Shown here in pieces: positions 43,823 to 51,950 of a stretch of DNA of 64,000 nt (positions are counted from its first letter, which is position 1; each line of letters begins with the position of its first letter). Position numbers and translations under genes: made by a program. The stretch lies in the NCBI GenBank assembly GCA_037968855.1, contig JBBKWH010000070.1:1-64000 (forward strand). The letters are read 5' to 3'. Source of the DNA: JBBKWH01 sp037968855. GTDB taxonomy: Bacteria; Pseudomonadota; Gammaproteobacteria; Pseudomonadales; Moraxellaceae. Under the pieces are notes generated by a model, which was not told where the DNA came from, ran no database searches, and worked only from the letters and a program-made list of their open reading frames with translations.

Positions 43823-43867
43823 GCCACCATGCAAAAAAAATTAAAAAAGTTTTTTTGTGCTCATGGT

Positions 43868-43896
43868 TGTAATGATGGCGGTGCTGATGACGTCCA
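43868..43896 (+). promoter_or_regulatory. Candidate ECF-sigma promoter of hvfX
   Basis: TGTAAT (43868-43873) and CGTCCA (43891-43896) are 17 bases apart, a slightly weaker copy of the opposite-strand element at 43795-43822. The hvfX start at 43933 follows 37 bp later. The pairing back to back in one gap supports common control. Confidence 0.42.
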
Positions 43897-43932
43897 ATCG
43901 TTAATCCACCTTTGTCGATCAGGAGCATCAGC

Positions 43933-44565
43933 ATGACATCTACTGCCTCTCAACCCTGTATCAAACAGCGTATCTATACCGTACAGCAACGGCTCAGTGA
44001 CCTATTGCAACCCGTCGATGGTTTGCCAGCACTGGCGTTACGGCTTTATTTGGTGCCGGTATTTTGGTCGGCAGGCATGAATAAGCTGAATGCCTTTGAC
44101 GATACGGTGGCGTGGTTTGGCAATGCCGATTGGGGCTTAGGCTTGCCATTTCCAACCGTGATGGCGGGCTTGGCAACCAGTGCCGAGTTGGCGGGCGCGG
44201 TGTTGTTGGCGTTGGGCTTGCTGACCCGTTGGATCAGTATTCCGTTAATGGTGACCATGTTGGTGGCGATTTTTACGGTGCATTGGCCCAATGGTTGGCA
44301 AGCGATTGCTGATCCAAGCGCACCATTTGCCAATGCACAAGTGCTTGAAGCTGGCGAAAAACTGCAACGGGCGCGCACCTTGTTGCAAGATCATGGCAAT
44401 TATGACTGGCTCATCTCTAGCGGCTCGTTTGCGATTATTAATAACGGTATTGAGTTTGCGGCGACCTATTTGGTGATGTTGCTGGCGTTGATCAAAATGG
44501 GTGGTGGGCGCTTTGTGAGTGTGGATGATTGGATCAAGCGTTGGTTTAAGCGCCGTTCAGCTTAA
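43933..44565 (+). CDS. hvfX: HvfX-type DoxX-like membrane protein of the RiPP locus
   Basis: A 210-residue DoxX-family membrane protein with four hydrophobic helices. The start at 43933 (MTSTASQPC) has AGGAG upstream. LRLYLVPVFWSAGMNKL and AGLATSAELAGAVLLALGLLTRW are typical of the family. DoxX-like proteins accompany HvfABC/BufABC and are named HvfX in databases. Unusually, the gene is divergent from hvfABC instead of at the end of the operon. A role in handling the peptide or the metal at the inner membrane is inferred. Confidence 0.87.
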   Translation: MTSTASQPCIKQRIYTVQQRLSDLLQPVDGLPALALRLYLVPVFWSAGMNKLNAFDDTVAWFGNADWGLGLPFPTVMAGLATSAELAGAVLLALGLLTRWISIPLMVTMLVAIFTVHWPNGWQAIADPSAPFANAQVLEAGEKLQRARTLLQDHGNYDWLISSGSFAIINNGIEFAATYLVMLLALIKMGGGRFVSVDDWIKRWFKRRSA

Positions 44566-45266
44566 TGATTGAAAGCAATGAGCGACTCACGATGATAGGG
44601 CAATGGATCAATCCACCCCTGCTCAATCGCCACTTGCAACATGGCTGGCGTATCCAAATCATGCTGTAGATCTGGTTGCTCAATGATGGTTTTTAGCGCA
44701 GCCGGATACTGCTGAAGCACCGGCTTTAAGCCCATATCTTGATCAGACGGCAACTGCTTGATCTGCGCAAAAACAGACATTGGCACCAACACCGGCAAAC
44801 CAATGGTTGCCGCATAACCCGTTAAAGCCACCTGTGTAGGCTGACCCTGTACCGCTTCAACCAACTGGATTAAATGCTCAATTCGCAATAAGGGTTGATC
44901 CACCGCCAACACCATAACGTGGCGTTTATCACTGCGCTGCTCAGTGCTTTGGCTGAGCGATTGATCTGCATTTAATGTGTTGGCAGCCACTTGCAAGCTA
45001 CTGGTCATGCCCTGCTCGGCTTGTGGATTGATCACGCATTCAACCGGCAAATCTTGCACAATGGGTTGAATCTGCGCGGCCAGCGTTGGGTTGGTCACCA
45101 CCAGCACACGGCTGGGCTGCGTTTGTAGCGCCAGTTGCGCCACATGCCGAACCAATGGCTGACCGGCTTTACGGAGTAATTGCTTAGGCTGCCCCAAACG
45201 ACGGCTATAGCCTGCGGCCAAAATCACCACCACATGGCGGCTATCGTTTGGTCTAGTCAGCAGCAT
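44562..45266 (-). CDS. MobA-like molybdenum cofactor nucleotidyltransferase (MocA type)
   Basis: A 234-residue NTP transferase. LAAGYSRRLGQPKQLL is the nucleotide-binding signature, followed by VMVLAVDQPLLR-type metal-binding Asp and GLPVLVP. Members attach CMP or GMP to molybdopterin; next to xdhC and a xanthine-dehydrogenase-family enzyme, MCD (CMP) formation is the likeliest role. It overlaps xdhC by 14 bp and converges with hvfX (4-bp overlap of ends). Confidence 0.88.
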   Translation of the reverse strand: MLLTRPNDSRHVVVILAAGYSRRLGQPKQLLRKAGQPLVRHVAQLALQTQPSRVLVVTNPTLAAQIQPIVQDLPVECVINPQAEQGMTSSLQVAANTLNADQSLSQSTEQRSDKRHVMVLAVDQPLLRIEHLIQLVEAVQGQPTQVALTGYAATIGLPVLVPMSVFAQIKQLPSDQDMGLKPVLQQYPAALKTIIEQPDLQHDLDTPAMLQVAIEQGWIDPLPYHRESLIAFNH

Positions 45267-46422
45267 GAATGGATCGAGTACGGGTTTTGAGCATTTGTGC
45301 CGATTTTTGGTTCATCACGGCGGTGATTTCGGCCATGATCGACAAGGCTACTGCCTCGGGTGCATCACCGCCAATATCCAAACCAATCGGGTAATGCAGC
45401 AAGGCCAAACCATCTTCAATCGACTTGGCATCGCCTTGGGCAATGATCTCGTCAATTAAACGCTCGGTTCGATAACGCGGCCCAAGCTGACCGACGTAGC
45501 GTGGCGAGTGCTGCAACACCTGCGCCAGCCAGTGCCGATCTTGGCTTAAGCTATGGCTCATAATGGCAACAGCCGCATCGTTAACAAGCTCAGCATAGGC
45601 AAATGGCGCGTTTAAATCCCCAGCAATCACTTGATCTGCTAGGGCAAAATGTTCAGCTTTGGCAAAGTGCGCACGGCTGTCAATCACCGTGACATGCCAG
45701 CCCTGCCCTTTGGCCTGATGGACCAACGGTTGCACGTCATGGCCTGCACCAAACACCACCAGACGACGCGGCGGGGCAAGGTACTCCAAAAATACCTCTA
45801 ATTCGCCGCCGCTTTTATCAATGCCATCACTGCCATCTTGATACAGTCGCCGCTGGCTTTTTTGTTGCGTCAGCGCCATCACCAAATCGGTTCTGATTCG
45901 TTGATCAATCGTCTGGTTGCTGAATCGACCGTGATAGTGCTGATCGGTATCCAGCAGAATACGCGAGCCAATCGGACAGTCGGCATGTGCCGAGCCAATC
46001 ACGGTGGCAATGGCGGCGGGTCGATGTTGTGTGTGTACATCACGCAGCAATTGCAGCACCGGATTGAGGCTGTTTGCGCCTAGACGCTCAAACAGCACAT
46101 GCACCGTGCCATTACAGCCCAAACCAAAGGTTAGGGCTTCGTCTGCATCATCGTCAATGTCGGTATCGACACTGCCGGTGCTATAGCTGCGCAGTTGCGG
46201 GCCATCTTGACGGGTGATCCACCATGCTTTTTTACTCACATCGGCTTCAAGACAACCGCCGCTAATGGTGCCGACGGACTGGCCCTGCGGTACAATCAAC
46301 ATGCGCGCACCCGCCCGACGATAGGCCGAGCCATCGACTCGAACCACGGTCGCCATGACAGCATCATCGTGTTGTTGTTCGGCACGATTCACCGCAGCCA
46401 GCAATGCATTTAACTGGGTCAT
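45253..46422 (-). CDS. xdhC: XdhC/CoxI-family molybdenum cofactor chaperone
   Basis: A 389-residue protein that receives and sulfurates the molybdenum cofactor for a hydroxylase. ATVVRVDGSAYRRAGARMLI and GTISGGCLEADV (XdhC/CoxI N-terminal domain) and a Rossmann domain with LVVFGAGHDVQPLVHQA and CRDRHW-like DRHWLAQVLQ are present. It is downstream of the diheme cytochrome gene and overlaps the nucleotidyltransferase, so it is dedicated to the enzyme encoded here. Confidence 0.92.
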   Translation of the reverse strand: MTQLNALLAAVNRAEQQHDDAVMATVVRVDGSAYRRAGARMLIVPQGQSVGTISGGCLEADVSKKAWWITRQDGPQLRSYSTGSVDTDIDDDADEALTFGLGCNGTVHVLFERLGANSLNPVLQLLRDVHTQHRPAAIATVIGSAHADCPIGSRILLDTDQHYHGRFSNQTIDQRIRTDLVMALTQQKSQRRLYQDGSDGIDKSGGELEVFLEYLAPPRRLVVFGAGHDVQPLVHQAKGQGWHVTVIDSRAHFAKAEHFALADQVIAGDLNAPFAYAELVNDAAVAIMSHSLSQDRHWLAQVLQHSPRYVGQLGPRYRTERLIDEIIAQGDAKSIEDGLALLHYPIGLDIGGDAPEAVALSIMAEITAVMNQKSAQMLKTRTRSIHAAD

Positions 46423-46456
46423 GGCCGACTCCTATCAGACATCTCGTGGCTGGCAA

Positions 46457-47173
46457 TTACTTGGGACAAAAAGCACCCGATTTAACCCATGCATCAATTA
46501 ATTGACCAAAAGCCGCTTGGGTGCTCGGTGCGGGGGTACGATTGCCACCCGGCTGCCATGCCCAACCGACCAAATCGTCTTTGGACATGTGATGCACAAT
46601 TGCTTTGAGGTCTTTGTTGCCGTTGCGCTTGGGATCTTTGATCTGCTCGCAGATTTGGCCCAAGGTTTTGCCTTGCCATGCCATCGATAGCGGGGCCATT
46701 TTCCAGTGTGGATTACCCGGCACGTTGGCGGGATCAAAGTTTTTGTCATGGTGGCAGGTAGTGCAACGCATGCCGACTGCGCCCATATCGTCTTTACCAC
46801 GCACAACCCACGGGTTATGTGGCTGCATCGCATCCGTCTGGGTCGGTCGGTTACCGTTGGGATGACAATTCACACAACGTGGATGGGTAATCACCTTACC
46901 CGCTTCTTCAAACAAGGCGCGTGAGCGTTCTTCTGGGTTTTGAATACCAGCAAAATCGGCGGGGGTTTTGAGCGTGTTGGGCTGTGTTGCTGGTGCTGCA
47001 ACGGCAGTTTGAACACTCAGCTTGGCCGGCACGCTGATGTTCTGTGCGTTGATTTTATCTGTGGCGCTTGTGTCGGCGGCCAACGTCGCACCTGCGGTCA
47101 GCAGCAACGATGCACCAAGCATCAGCGCGCGCGCACGATTGTGCCATGACAGGCTGTGAGTAGAATGCTTCAT
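46457..47173 (-). CDS. Exported diheme cytochrome c of the isoquinoline 1-oxidoreductase type
   Basis: A 238-residue protein with a signal peptide (residues 1-33, ending LAA) and two heme-binding CxxCH motifs, CVNCH and CTTCH, about 40 residues apart. The first four bases overlap the molybdopterin-subunit stop (47170). It probably takes electrons from the periplasmic hydroxylase to the respiratory chain. Database entries with this layout are named isoquinoline 1-oxidoreductase subunit. Confidence 0.88.
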   Translation of the reverse strand: MKHSTHSLSWHNRARALMLGASLLLTAGATLAADTSATDKINAQNISVPAKLSVQTAVAAPATQPNTLKTPADFAGIQNPEERSRALFEEAGKVITHPRCVNCHPNGNRPTQTDAMQPHNPWVVRGKDDMGAVGMRCTTCHHDKNFDPANVPGNPHWKMAPLSMAWQGKTLGQICEQIKDPKRNGNKDLKAIVHHMSKDDLVGWAWQPGGNRTPAPSTQAAFGQLIDAWVKSGAFCPK

Positions 47174-49452
47174 GCCTGTGACTCCTGTGTCATCTGTACT
47201 GCGGCGGACTGGCTGTCTTGGGCGGCGCTGGTATAAGCCAATACCGACTGCACCATTGGCAGTTTGACCGGTCTGGGTTGACCTAAACGGGCCATCGCGT
47301 TGGCAATCGCAGGGCCAATCGGTGGCAAACCCGGTTCGCCAACGCCAGACGGTTTGGCAGTCGAATCAACCAGCACCACATGCACTTCTGGCATTTCGTG
47401 AATGCGTAACGAGCGATATTGATCAAAGTTTTGCTGGACGATTTTGCCATCCTGCATATCCACACTGCCAAACAAGATATGGCCGATACCGTAGCCAATG
47501 CCGCCTTCCATCTGCGTTTTGACAATATCGGGATTGACCACTTGACCACAATCGACCGCACACCACACTTGATGCACTTGCGGCTCACCTTGTTCGTTGA
47601 TTGAGACCTCGGCAATCTGCGCCACATAGGTGCCAAACGATTTGACCACCGCCACACCACGCGCACGACCATTGCTAACTTGTGGGCCAGTCCAGTTGGC
47701 TAGATCGGCCACGGCCTTAAGCACGCCGACATAGCGCGGCTCTTCGGTCATCATGGCTAGACGGCCTTTGACTGGATCTTGCTCCGCAGTGGTCAGCAGT
47801 TGATCGACAAAGCACTCGACTGCATAGCCGGTATGGGTTGCACCGACCGACCGCCACCACAGGGTCGGCACGCCGACTTTTTCTTCGTGTACGTCGCAGC
47901 GGAAGTTGTCGATGGCATACGGCAATTCGGTCGCACCTTCAACCAATTGTTCATCAATCTTGCCAGCCGGTGGCCCCATCGGTGTACCACGCACAATCGA
48001 CTGACCGACCACGGTGTTTGACCATGCGACAATCTTGCCGTCTTTAATGCCACCGCTTAAACGATGCATCACCAACGGACGGTAATAACCACCGCTAATG
48101 TCATCTTCACGGGTCCACATCAGTTTGACCGGATGCTTAGGGCCAATCGCCTTGGCGACTTCGGCCAGCTCGACAGCAAAGTGTGCGTCTGGCTGGGCGC
48201 GACGGCCAAAGCTGCCACCGGCCAAGAGTGTGTCGATCTGGACTTTATCGGGGGTAAAGCCAAAGACTTTGCCAATCGCCCCTTGATCAAGAGTTGGGAT
48301 CTGGCTGCCCATTTTGACGTAGACGCCTTGTTGATCCCAACGCAGCACCCCGTCAAGCGGCTCCATCGGCGCATGAGCCAAAAACGGAAAGCTATATTCG
48401 GCCTGCACGTGATGATCAACGCTGCTCATGGCGGTGGCCACGTTGCCATGCTCGGCAGCCACTTGACCTTGTTTTTGCGCGATCTGTTGAAAGCTGTTTA
48501 AAATCTCATCGCTACTACGGGTTTCGACACCGCTTTCATCCCATTTAATCTTTAGCAATTTGCGTGCTTTGATGGCAGGCCAAGAACTGGTGGCATACAC
48601 TGCCACACCGCTAGAAATGGTTTTGACCGCCACCACGCCCTTCACCGCCAATGCCGCTTTGCTATCTACACTGACGGCCTTCGCACCAAAGCGCGGTGGA
48701 TGTGCGACCACCACAGTTAGCATGTCCGGCTCATGCAGATCTAAGGTAAAGATCGCACTGCCATCGGTTTTAGCAGGTACATCCAGTCGTTTGGTGCTGT
48801 TATTTTTGCCAATCAATTGAAAATCTGTTGCTGATTTTAAGGTCACATCAGTAGGTGCGGGTAGCGCAGCAGCAGCGGTCGCGAATTCGCCAAAGCCAGC
48901 CGTTTTGCCACTGGCAGCATGGCTGATCACGCCTTTACTGACGGTAATTTGATTGACAGGCACTTGCCATTGATTGGCTGCCGCTTGTACCAACAAGGCT
49001 TTGGCAGTTGCACCAGCCCGACGCATTTGCTCATACGAGTTGGCAATCGAGCTTGAGCCACCTGTGCCTTGCAGCTTGCCAAAATTCAGGTTGGCATACA
49101 GTTCGGCATTGGCTGGGGCCAGCTCGCCGCGCATTTGCGACCAGTCGGCGTCCATTTCTTCGGCCACCAAGGTGGTCAGGCCGGTCAATGGTCCTTGACC
49201 AAACTCAATATGCTTGACCATGACAGTGACGATGCCATCGGGTGCCACGCGGACAAAGGCATTTGGAGCAAAAGTGGCTGATTCAGAAGCCGTAGCGGTG
49301 GATGCCGCCAATGCACGCCGACCGGCAAATGGATTGATAGACAGGCCAATCACCAGCCCAACACTACCCTTCAACAAACTACGGCGGCTTAAGCCTTGGC
49401 TGATTGGATGGTCAATTTGGCGGTCGATTGGATCATTCGATTGTTCAGTCAT
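47170..49452 (-). CDS. Tat-exported molybdopterin-binding oxidoreductase (IorB-like)
   Basis: A 760-residue xanthine dehydrogenase-family catalytic subunit. Twin-arginine signal SRRSLLKGSVGLVIGL (about residues 22-40) implies periplasmic export with cofactor. The molybdopterin domains begin FVRVAPDGIVTVMVKHIEFGQG. Further marks are the Q-loop-like segment GGSFGRRAQPDAH and the C-terminal GVGEPGLPPIGPAIANA with the catalytic Glu. IorB of Brevundimonas has this single-gene layout. The substrate could be an N-heterocycle or aldehyde; it cannot be read from sequence. Confidence 0.9.
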   Translation of the reverse strand: MTEQSNDPIDRQIDHPISQGLSRRSLLKGSVGLVIGLSINPFAGRRALAASTATASESATFAPNAFVRVAPDGIVTVMVKHIEFGQGPLTGLTTLVAEEMDADWSQMRGELAPANAELYANLNFGKLQGTGGSSSIANSYEQMRRAGATAKALLVQAAANQWQVPVNQITVSKGVISHAASGKTAGFGEFATAAAALPAPTDVTLKSATDFQLIGKNNSTKRLDVPAKTDGSAIFTLDLHEPDMLTVVVAHPPRFGAKAVSVDSKAALAVKGVVAVKTISSGVAVYATSSWPAIKARKLLKIKWDESGVETRSSDEILNSFQQIAQKQGQVAAEHGNVATAMSSVDHHVQAEYSFPFLAHAPMEPLDGVLRWDQQGVYVKMGSQIPTLDQGAIGKVFGFTPDKVQIDTLLAGGSFGRRAQPDAHFAVELAEVAKAIGPKHPVKLMWTREDDISGGYYRPLVMHRLSGGIKDGKIVAWSNTVVGQSIVRGTPMGPPAGKIDEQLVEGATELPYAIDNFRCDVHEEKVGVPTLWWRSVGATHTGYAVECFVDQLLTTAEQDPVKGRLAMMTEEPRYVGVLKAVADLANWTGPQVSNGRARGVAVVKSFGTYVAQIAEVSINEQGEPQVHQVWCAVDCGQVVNPDIVKTQMEGGIGYGIGHILFGSVDMQDGKIVQQNFDQYRSLRIHEMPEVHVVLVDSTAKPSGVGEPGLPPIGPAIANAMARLGQPRPVKLPMVQSVLAYTSAAQDSQSAAVQMTQESQA

Positions 49453-49456
49453 GGCC

Positions 49457-49915
49457 TTATCCTAATTGGGTCGCTGCATCGTGAATGGCCGCACGAATGC
49501 GCTGATAAGTGGCACAGCGGCAAATGTTGCCGTTCATGGCCTGATCAATCTCTTGATCGGTTGGTTTTTTGATTTCTTTAAGCAAGGCCACGGCGCTCAT
49601 GATCTGGCCCGACTGGCAGTAACCACACTGCGGCACCTCATGGGCAATCCACGCGGCTTGTACCGCTTTGGCCTCAGCGCCATCAACCGCTTCAATGGTG
49701 GTAATGCGATGCTTACCAACGGCGCTGACTGGCAAGCTACACGAGCGTAAGGTTTGCCCATCCATATGCACCGTGCACGCGCCACATTGGGCAATGCCGC
49801 AACCAAACTTTGTGCCGGTTAATTTGAGTTCGTCACGAATGACCCATAACAGCGGCGTGTCGGCATCAACATCGACCTCACGCACTTTTCCGTTCACATT
49901 AATGGCGTATTTCAT
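49457..49915 (-). CDS. (2Fe-2S)-binding subunit of molybdenum hydroxylase (IorA-like)
   Basis: A 152-residue protein with two [2Fe-2S] clusters. The plant-type ferredoxin Cys are in FGCGIAQCGACTVHMDG and the following RSC, and the helical-domain Cys are in CGYCQSGQIM and CRCATYQR. It is the first gene of the operon, 4 bp upstream of the large subunit. With it and the cytochrome the operon is complete for electron transfer out of the hydroxylase. Confidence 0.93.
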   Translation of the reverse strand: MKYAINVNGKVREVDVDADTPLLWVIRDELKLTGTKFGCGIAQCGACTVHMDGQTLRSCSLPVSAVGKHRITTIEAVDGAEAKAVQAAWIAHEVPQCGYCQSGQIMSAVALLKEIKKPTDQEIDQAMNGNICRCATYQRIRAAIHDAATQLG

Positions 49916-50297
49916 GCGGGCTTCCTTGGTCTGAGCTGCACGACATCAACAATCAATACCCGTTATTTGACCAAAATCTAAGCGTTGTATGCAGCATCGG
50001 TTGATTATAGGCGGGCAAAAATTGCAGCGATTGGCAGTCACAACAGTTGAGTGGCTAAACGATGATTTAGATTAGAGCGTGCACGATCTTTTAGCTGTCT
50101 CCACTAAGTGTGCATCCTGTGGAATTCATGTGAGTCTATGTTGTGGTTTTGAAAACAGGGCATGTTTATATCAATGCTCGATGATCACTTCATTGATATG
50201 CAAAAGCCGATACCGAAGCTATGAAATAAAATTTTAAGAACACGCTTGCAACATACAGCGATTCAAACCAAACAGGATCAATCTCTAAGAAAGCAGC
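49916..50297. other. Intergenic region between the anti-sigma gene and the hydroxylase operon
   Basis: 382 bp without a convincing gene. A perfect -10-like TATAAT reads toward the hydroxylase operon at 50004-50009 (minus strand), about 90 bp before its first start codon, but I see no good -35 for it. No terminator or repeat was recognised. Confidence 0.5.
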
Positions 50298-50573
50298 TTA
50301 ATGATTATGGCTGGGCGGAGCTTGATCTGATGAGGCAAGGTCGCAGCCGCATTGATCCGGCACATGCGCCATCCAACGATCAATTTGAGCATCGTCTGGC
50401 TGGGCAATGGGTCGGCGTTTCATAGCAGCAGTCAGCAAGCCCAATTGACCGACAAAGCGTCTGCACTTGCCACACAAAAACAAATGCAGCCGAAACATGA
50501 TTCGTTGCCATAGGCTTAAGTCTTGCGCCAAGTAATCACTGGCACGATGAGCAATCTGTTTGCACGTTAGCAT
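50298..50573 (-). CDS. Zinc-finger anti-sigma factor-like protein
   Basis: A 91-residue protein starting inside the end of the sigma gene (7-bp overlap). HLFLCGKCRRF gives the H-x3-C-x2-C motif of zinc-containing anti-sigma (zf-HC2/ChrR-like) domains, with an additional early Cys4 and His8 in LTCKQIAHRASDYL. There is no convincing membrane helix, so a soluble cytoplasmic type is likely. The C-terminal half has a second CGCDL Cys pair. The overlap makes it the probable partner of the ECF factor. Confidence 0.78.
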   Translation of the reverse strand: MLTCKQIAHRASDYLAQDLSLWQRIMFRLHLFLCGKCRRFVGQLGLLTAAMKRRPIAQPDDAQIDRWMAHVPDQCGCDLASSDQAPPSHNH

Positions 50574-51250
50574 TCTCCGGTCTCCTGATAATGCGCCACC
50601 ATCGCATGTAAGCGCACACGGGCTCGATGCAACAACACACGACTATTAGACGCACTAATCTGCAAATTGTTACAGACCTCAGTCACCGATAATCCCAATA
50701 CATCTGTCTGCACCAATACTGCCCGCTGACCGTCTGGCAAAATTTGAATATGTTTATCCAAACAGCCTTGTAGCGCATGCGCTTCAAGCAAGGCTTGCGG
50801 CGATTGCTCCGGCCACGACTGCCAATCACCGCGCCAGTGATCCGTACGATCAAACGCATTGAGCAGTGGATTATCCGACTCGGCCAAGCCATCAAGCGAC
50901 ACTTCACGCCGTGTTTTGCGCAAGTGACTATAGGCTTTATTGATGGTAATGCGGATCAGCCATGTTTTCAGCGCCGAACGCCGGGCAAAATCGGCCAGCG
51001 CCTCTAACGCCGCAATCCATGCCTCTTGCACCACATCCTCGGCCATATGCGGTGCAATGGATCGTGCTGCGGCCAGCATTGCCCCACCATGCTCACGCAT
51101 CACCGCGCGCAGCACTTGCCGATCTCCCGCCAAAATTGCAGCAATCTGGGCCGCGTCTTGCGGGTGAGTCGGTTGTCCATCTGAGGCATTTAAATCGGGG
51201 GTGTGCTCATCTGCTGTTGATGCTGGATTGGGGTCTACTGCGTGTGTCAT
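50567..51250 (-). CDS. ECF-family RNA polymerase sigma factor
   Basis: A 227-residue sigma factor with an acidic N-terminal extension of about 45 residues. Region 2 contains MAEDVVQEAWIAALE and WLIRITINKAYSHLRK, and region 4 contains LPDGQRAVLVQTDVLGLSVTEVCNNLQIS with SNSRVLLHRAR. It is followed by an overlapping zinc-finger anti-sigma gene. Targets are unknown; the candidate promoters near hvfA (43.8 kb) are one possibility. Confidence 0.9.
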   Translation of the reverse strand: MTHAVDPNPASTADEHTPDLNASDGQPTHPQDAAQIAAILAGDRQVLRAVMREHGGAMLAAARSIAPHMAEDVVQEAWIAALEALADFARRSALKTWLIRITINKAYSHLRKTRREVSLDGLAESDNPLLNAFDRTDHWRGDWQSWPEQSPQALLEAHALQGCLDKHIQILPDGQRAVLVQTDVLGLSVTEVCNNLQISASNSRVLLHRARVRLHAMVAHYQETGEC

Positions 51251-51350
51251 GACACCGATAGGCCAAAAAAGTCAGCCTAGACCATAGCCGAAAACCATGC
51301 GAAAAAACCACTGGTTAAGCGCATCACCTCGCCAAAAGTTCTGCTAGATC

Positions 51351-51854
51351 TTATTTGGACCAGTTCCAACTCGGTGGGTTTTGAATACGGTCAATGGCGT
51401 TAAGTCGGTTATTAAAACTCTGCTGTAACTCGGCTGCTGCGCCTTGGTTAATCGGGCCTAGATTGGCATCGGCCTCCGCGGTCACACGGGTCGCCGCGCT
51501 AATATCCATCTGTACCGTGCTGTTTTGCGACTGTTGCAGCCATTGCTGTTGGTCTAGCGCCAACTGGCTGACATCAGCCATACAGGGCACAGCCGTGGCG
51601 GTCGCCTGCTGACTATCCGTTTCGGCTTTCGGCTCGGTTGGCAGCGTGGCCAATTGGCTTGCAGCACAGCTTGGCTGAGCCACAGGAGCAGCCGATATGA
51701 CCAGCTCAGCCTGCCGTAAATCTTGCTCAGTCATGGCATCCAAGGCTGAAGCAGACCAACTCAATAATAGCCCTACTGATAAACCAACTGACAGCAACCC
51801 GCCACGCTTCATCCACCACTGATCACGCCGTTGCTCAGTCGAATGTTGAGTCAT
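51351..51854 (-). CDS. Exported or anchored protein of unknown function
   Basis: A 167-residue protein. The start at 51854 (MTQHSTEQRRDQ) has GAGGAG upstream; 51911 is an unlikely longer start. It has an N-terminal basic stretch, a hydrophobic signal (about residues 18-36, ending SASA) and then LDAMTEQDLRQAEL, which echoes the L-E-A-x-S-D-x-x-L start of the exported proteins at 0-3.4 kb. A Cys-containing Gln/Thr/Ala-rich region and an AAELQQSFNNRLNAID helix follow. It is on the same strand as, and 100 bp upstream of, the ECF sigma gene. Confidence 0.6.
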   Translation of the reverse strand: MTQHSTEQRRDQWWMKRGGLLSVGLSVGLLLSWSASALDAMTEQDLRQAELVISAAPVAQPSCAASQLATLPTEPKAETDSQQATATAVPCMADVSQLALDQQQWLQQSQNSTVQMDISAATRVTAEADANLGPINQGAAAELQQSFNNRLNAIDRIQNPPSWNWSK

Positions 51855-51950
51855 GACACAATCTCCTCTTGTGTGTTTTTTATTCAGAAGATTGACAGTC
51901 TGCCATGCCATCAGGGTGCAATCATGGAGATCTTGTCGTGCTCTGGATCA

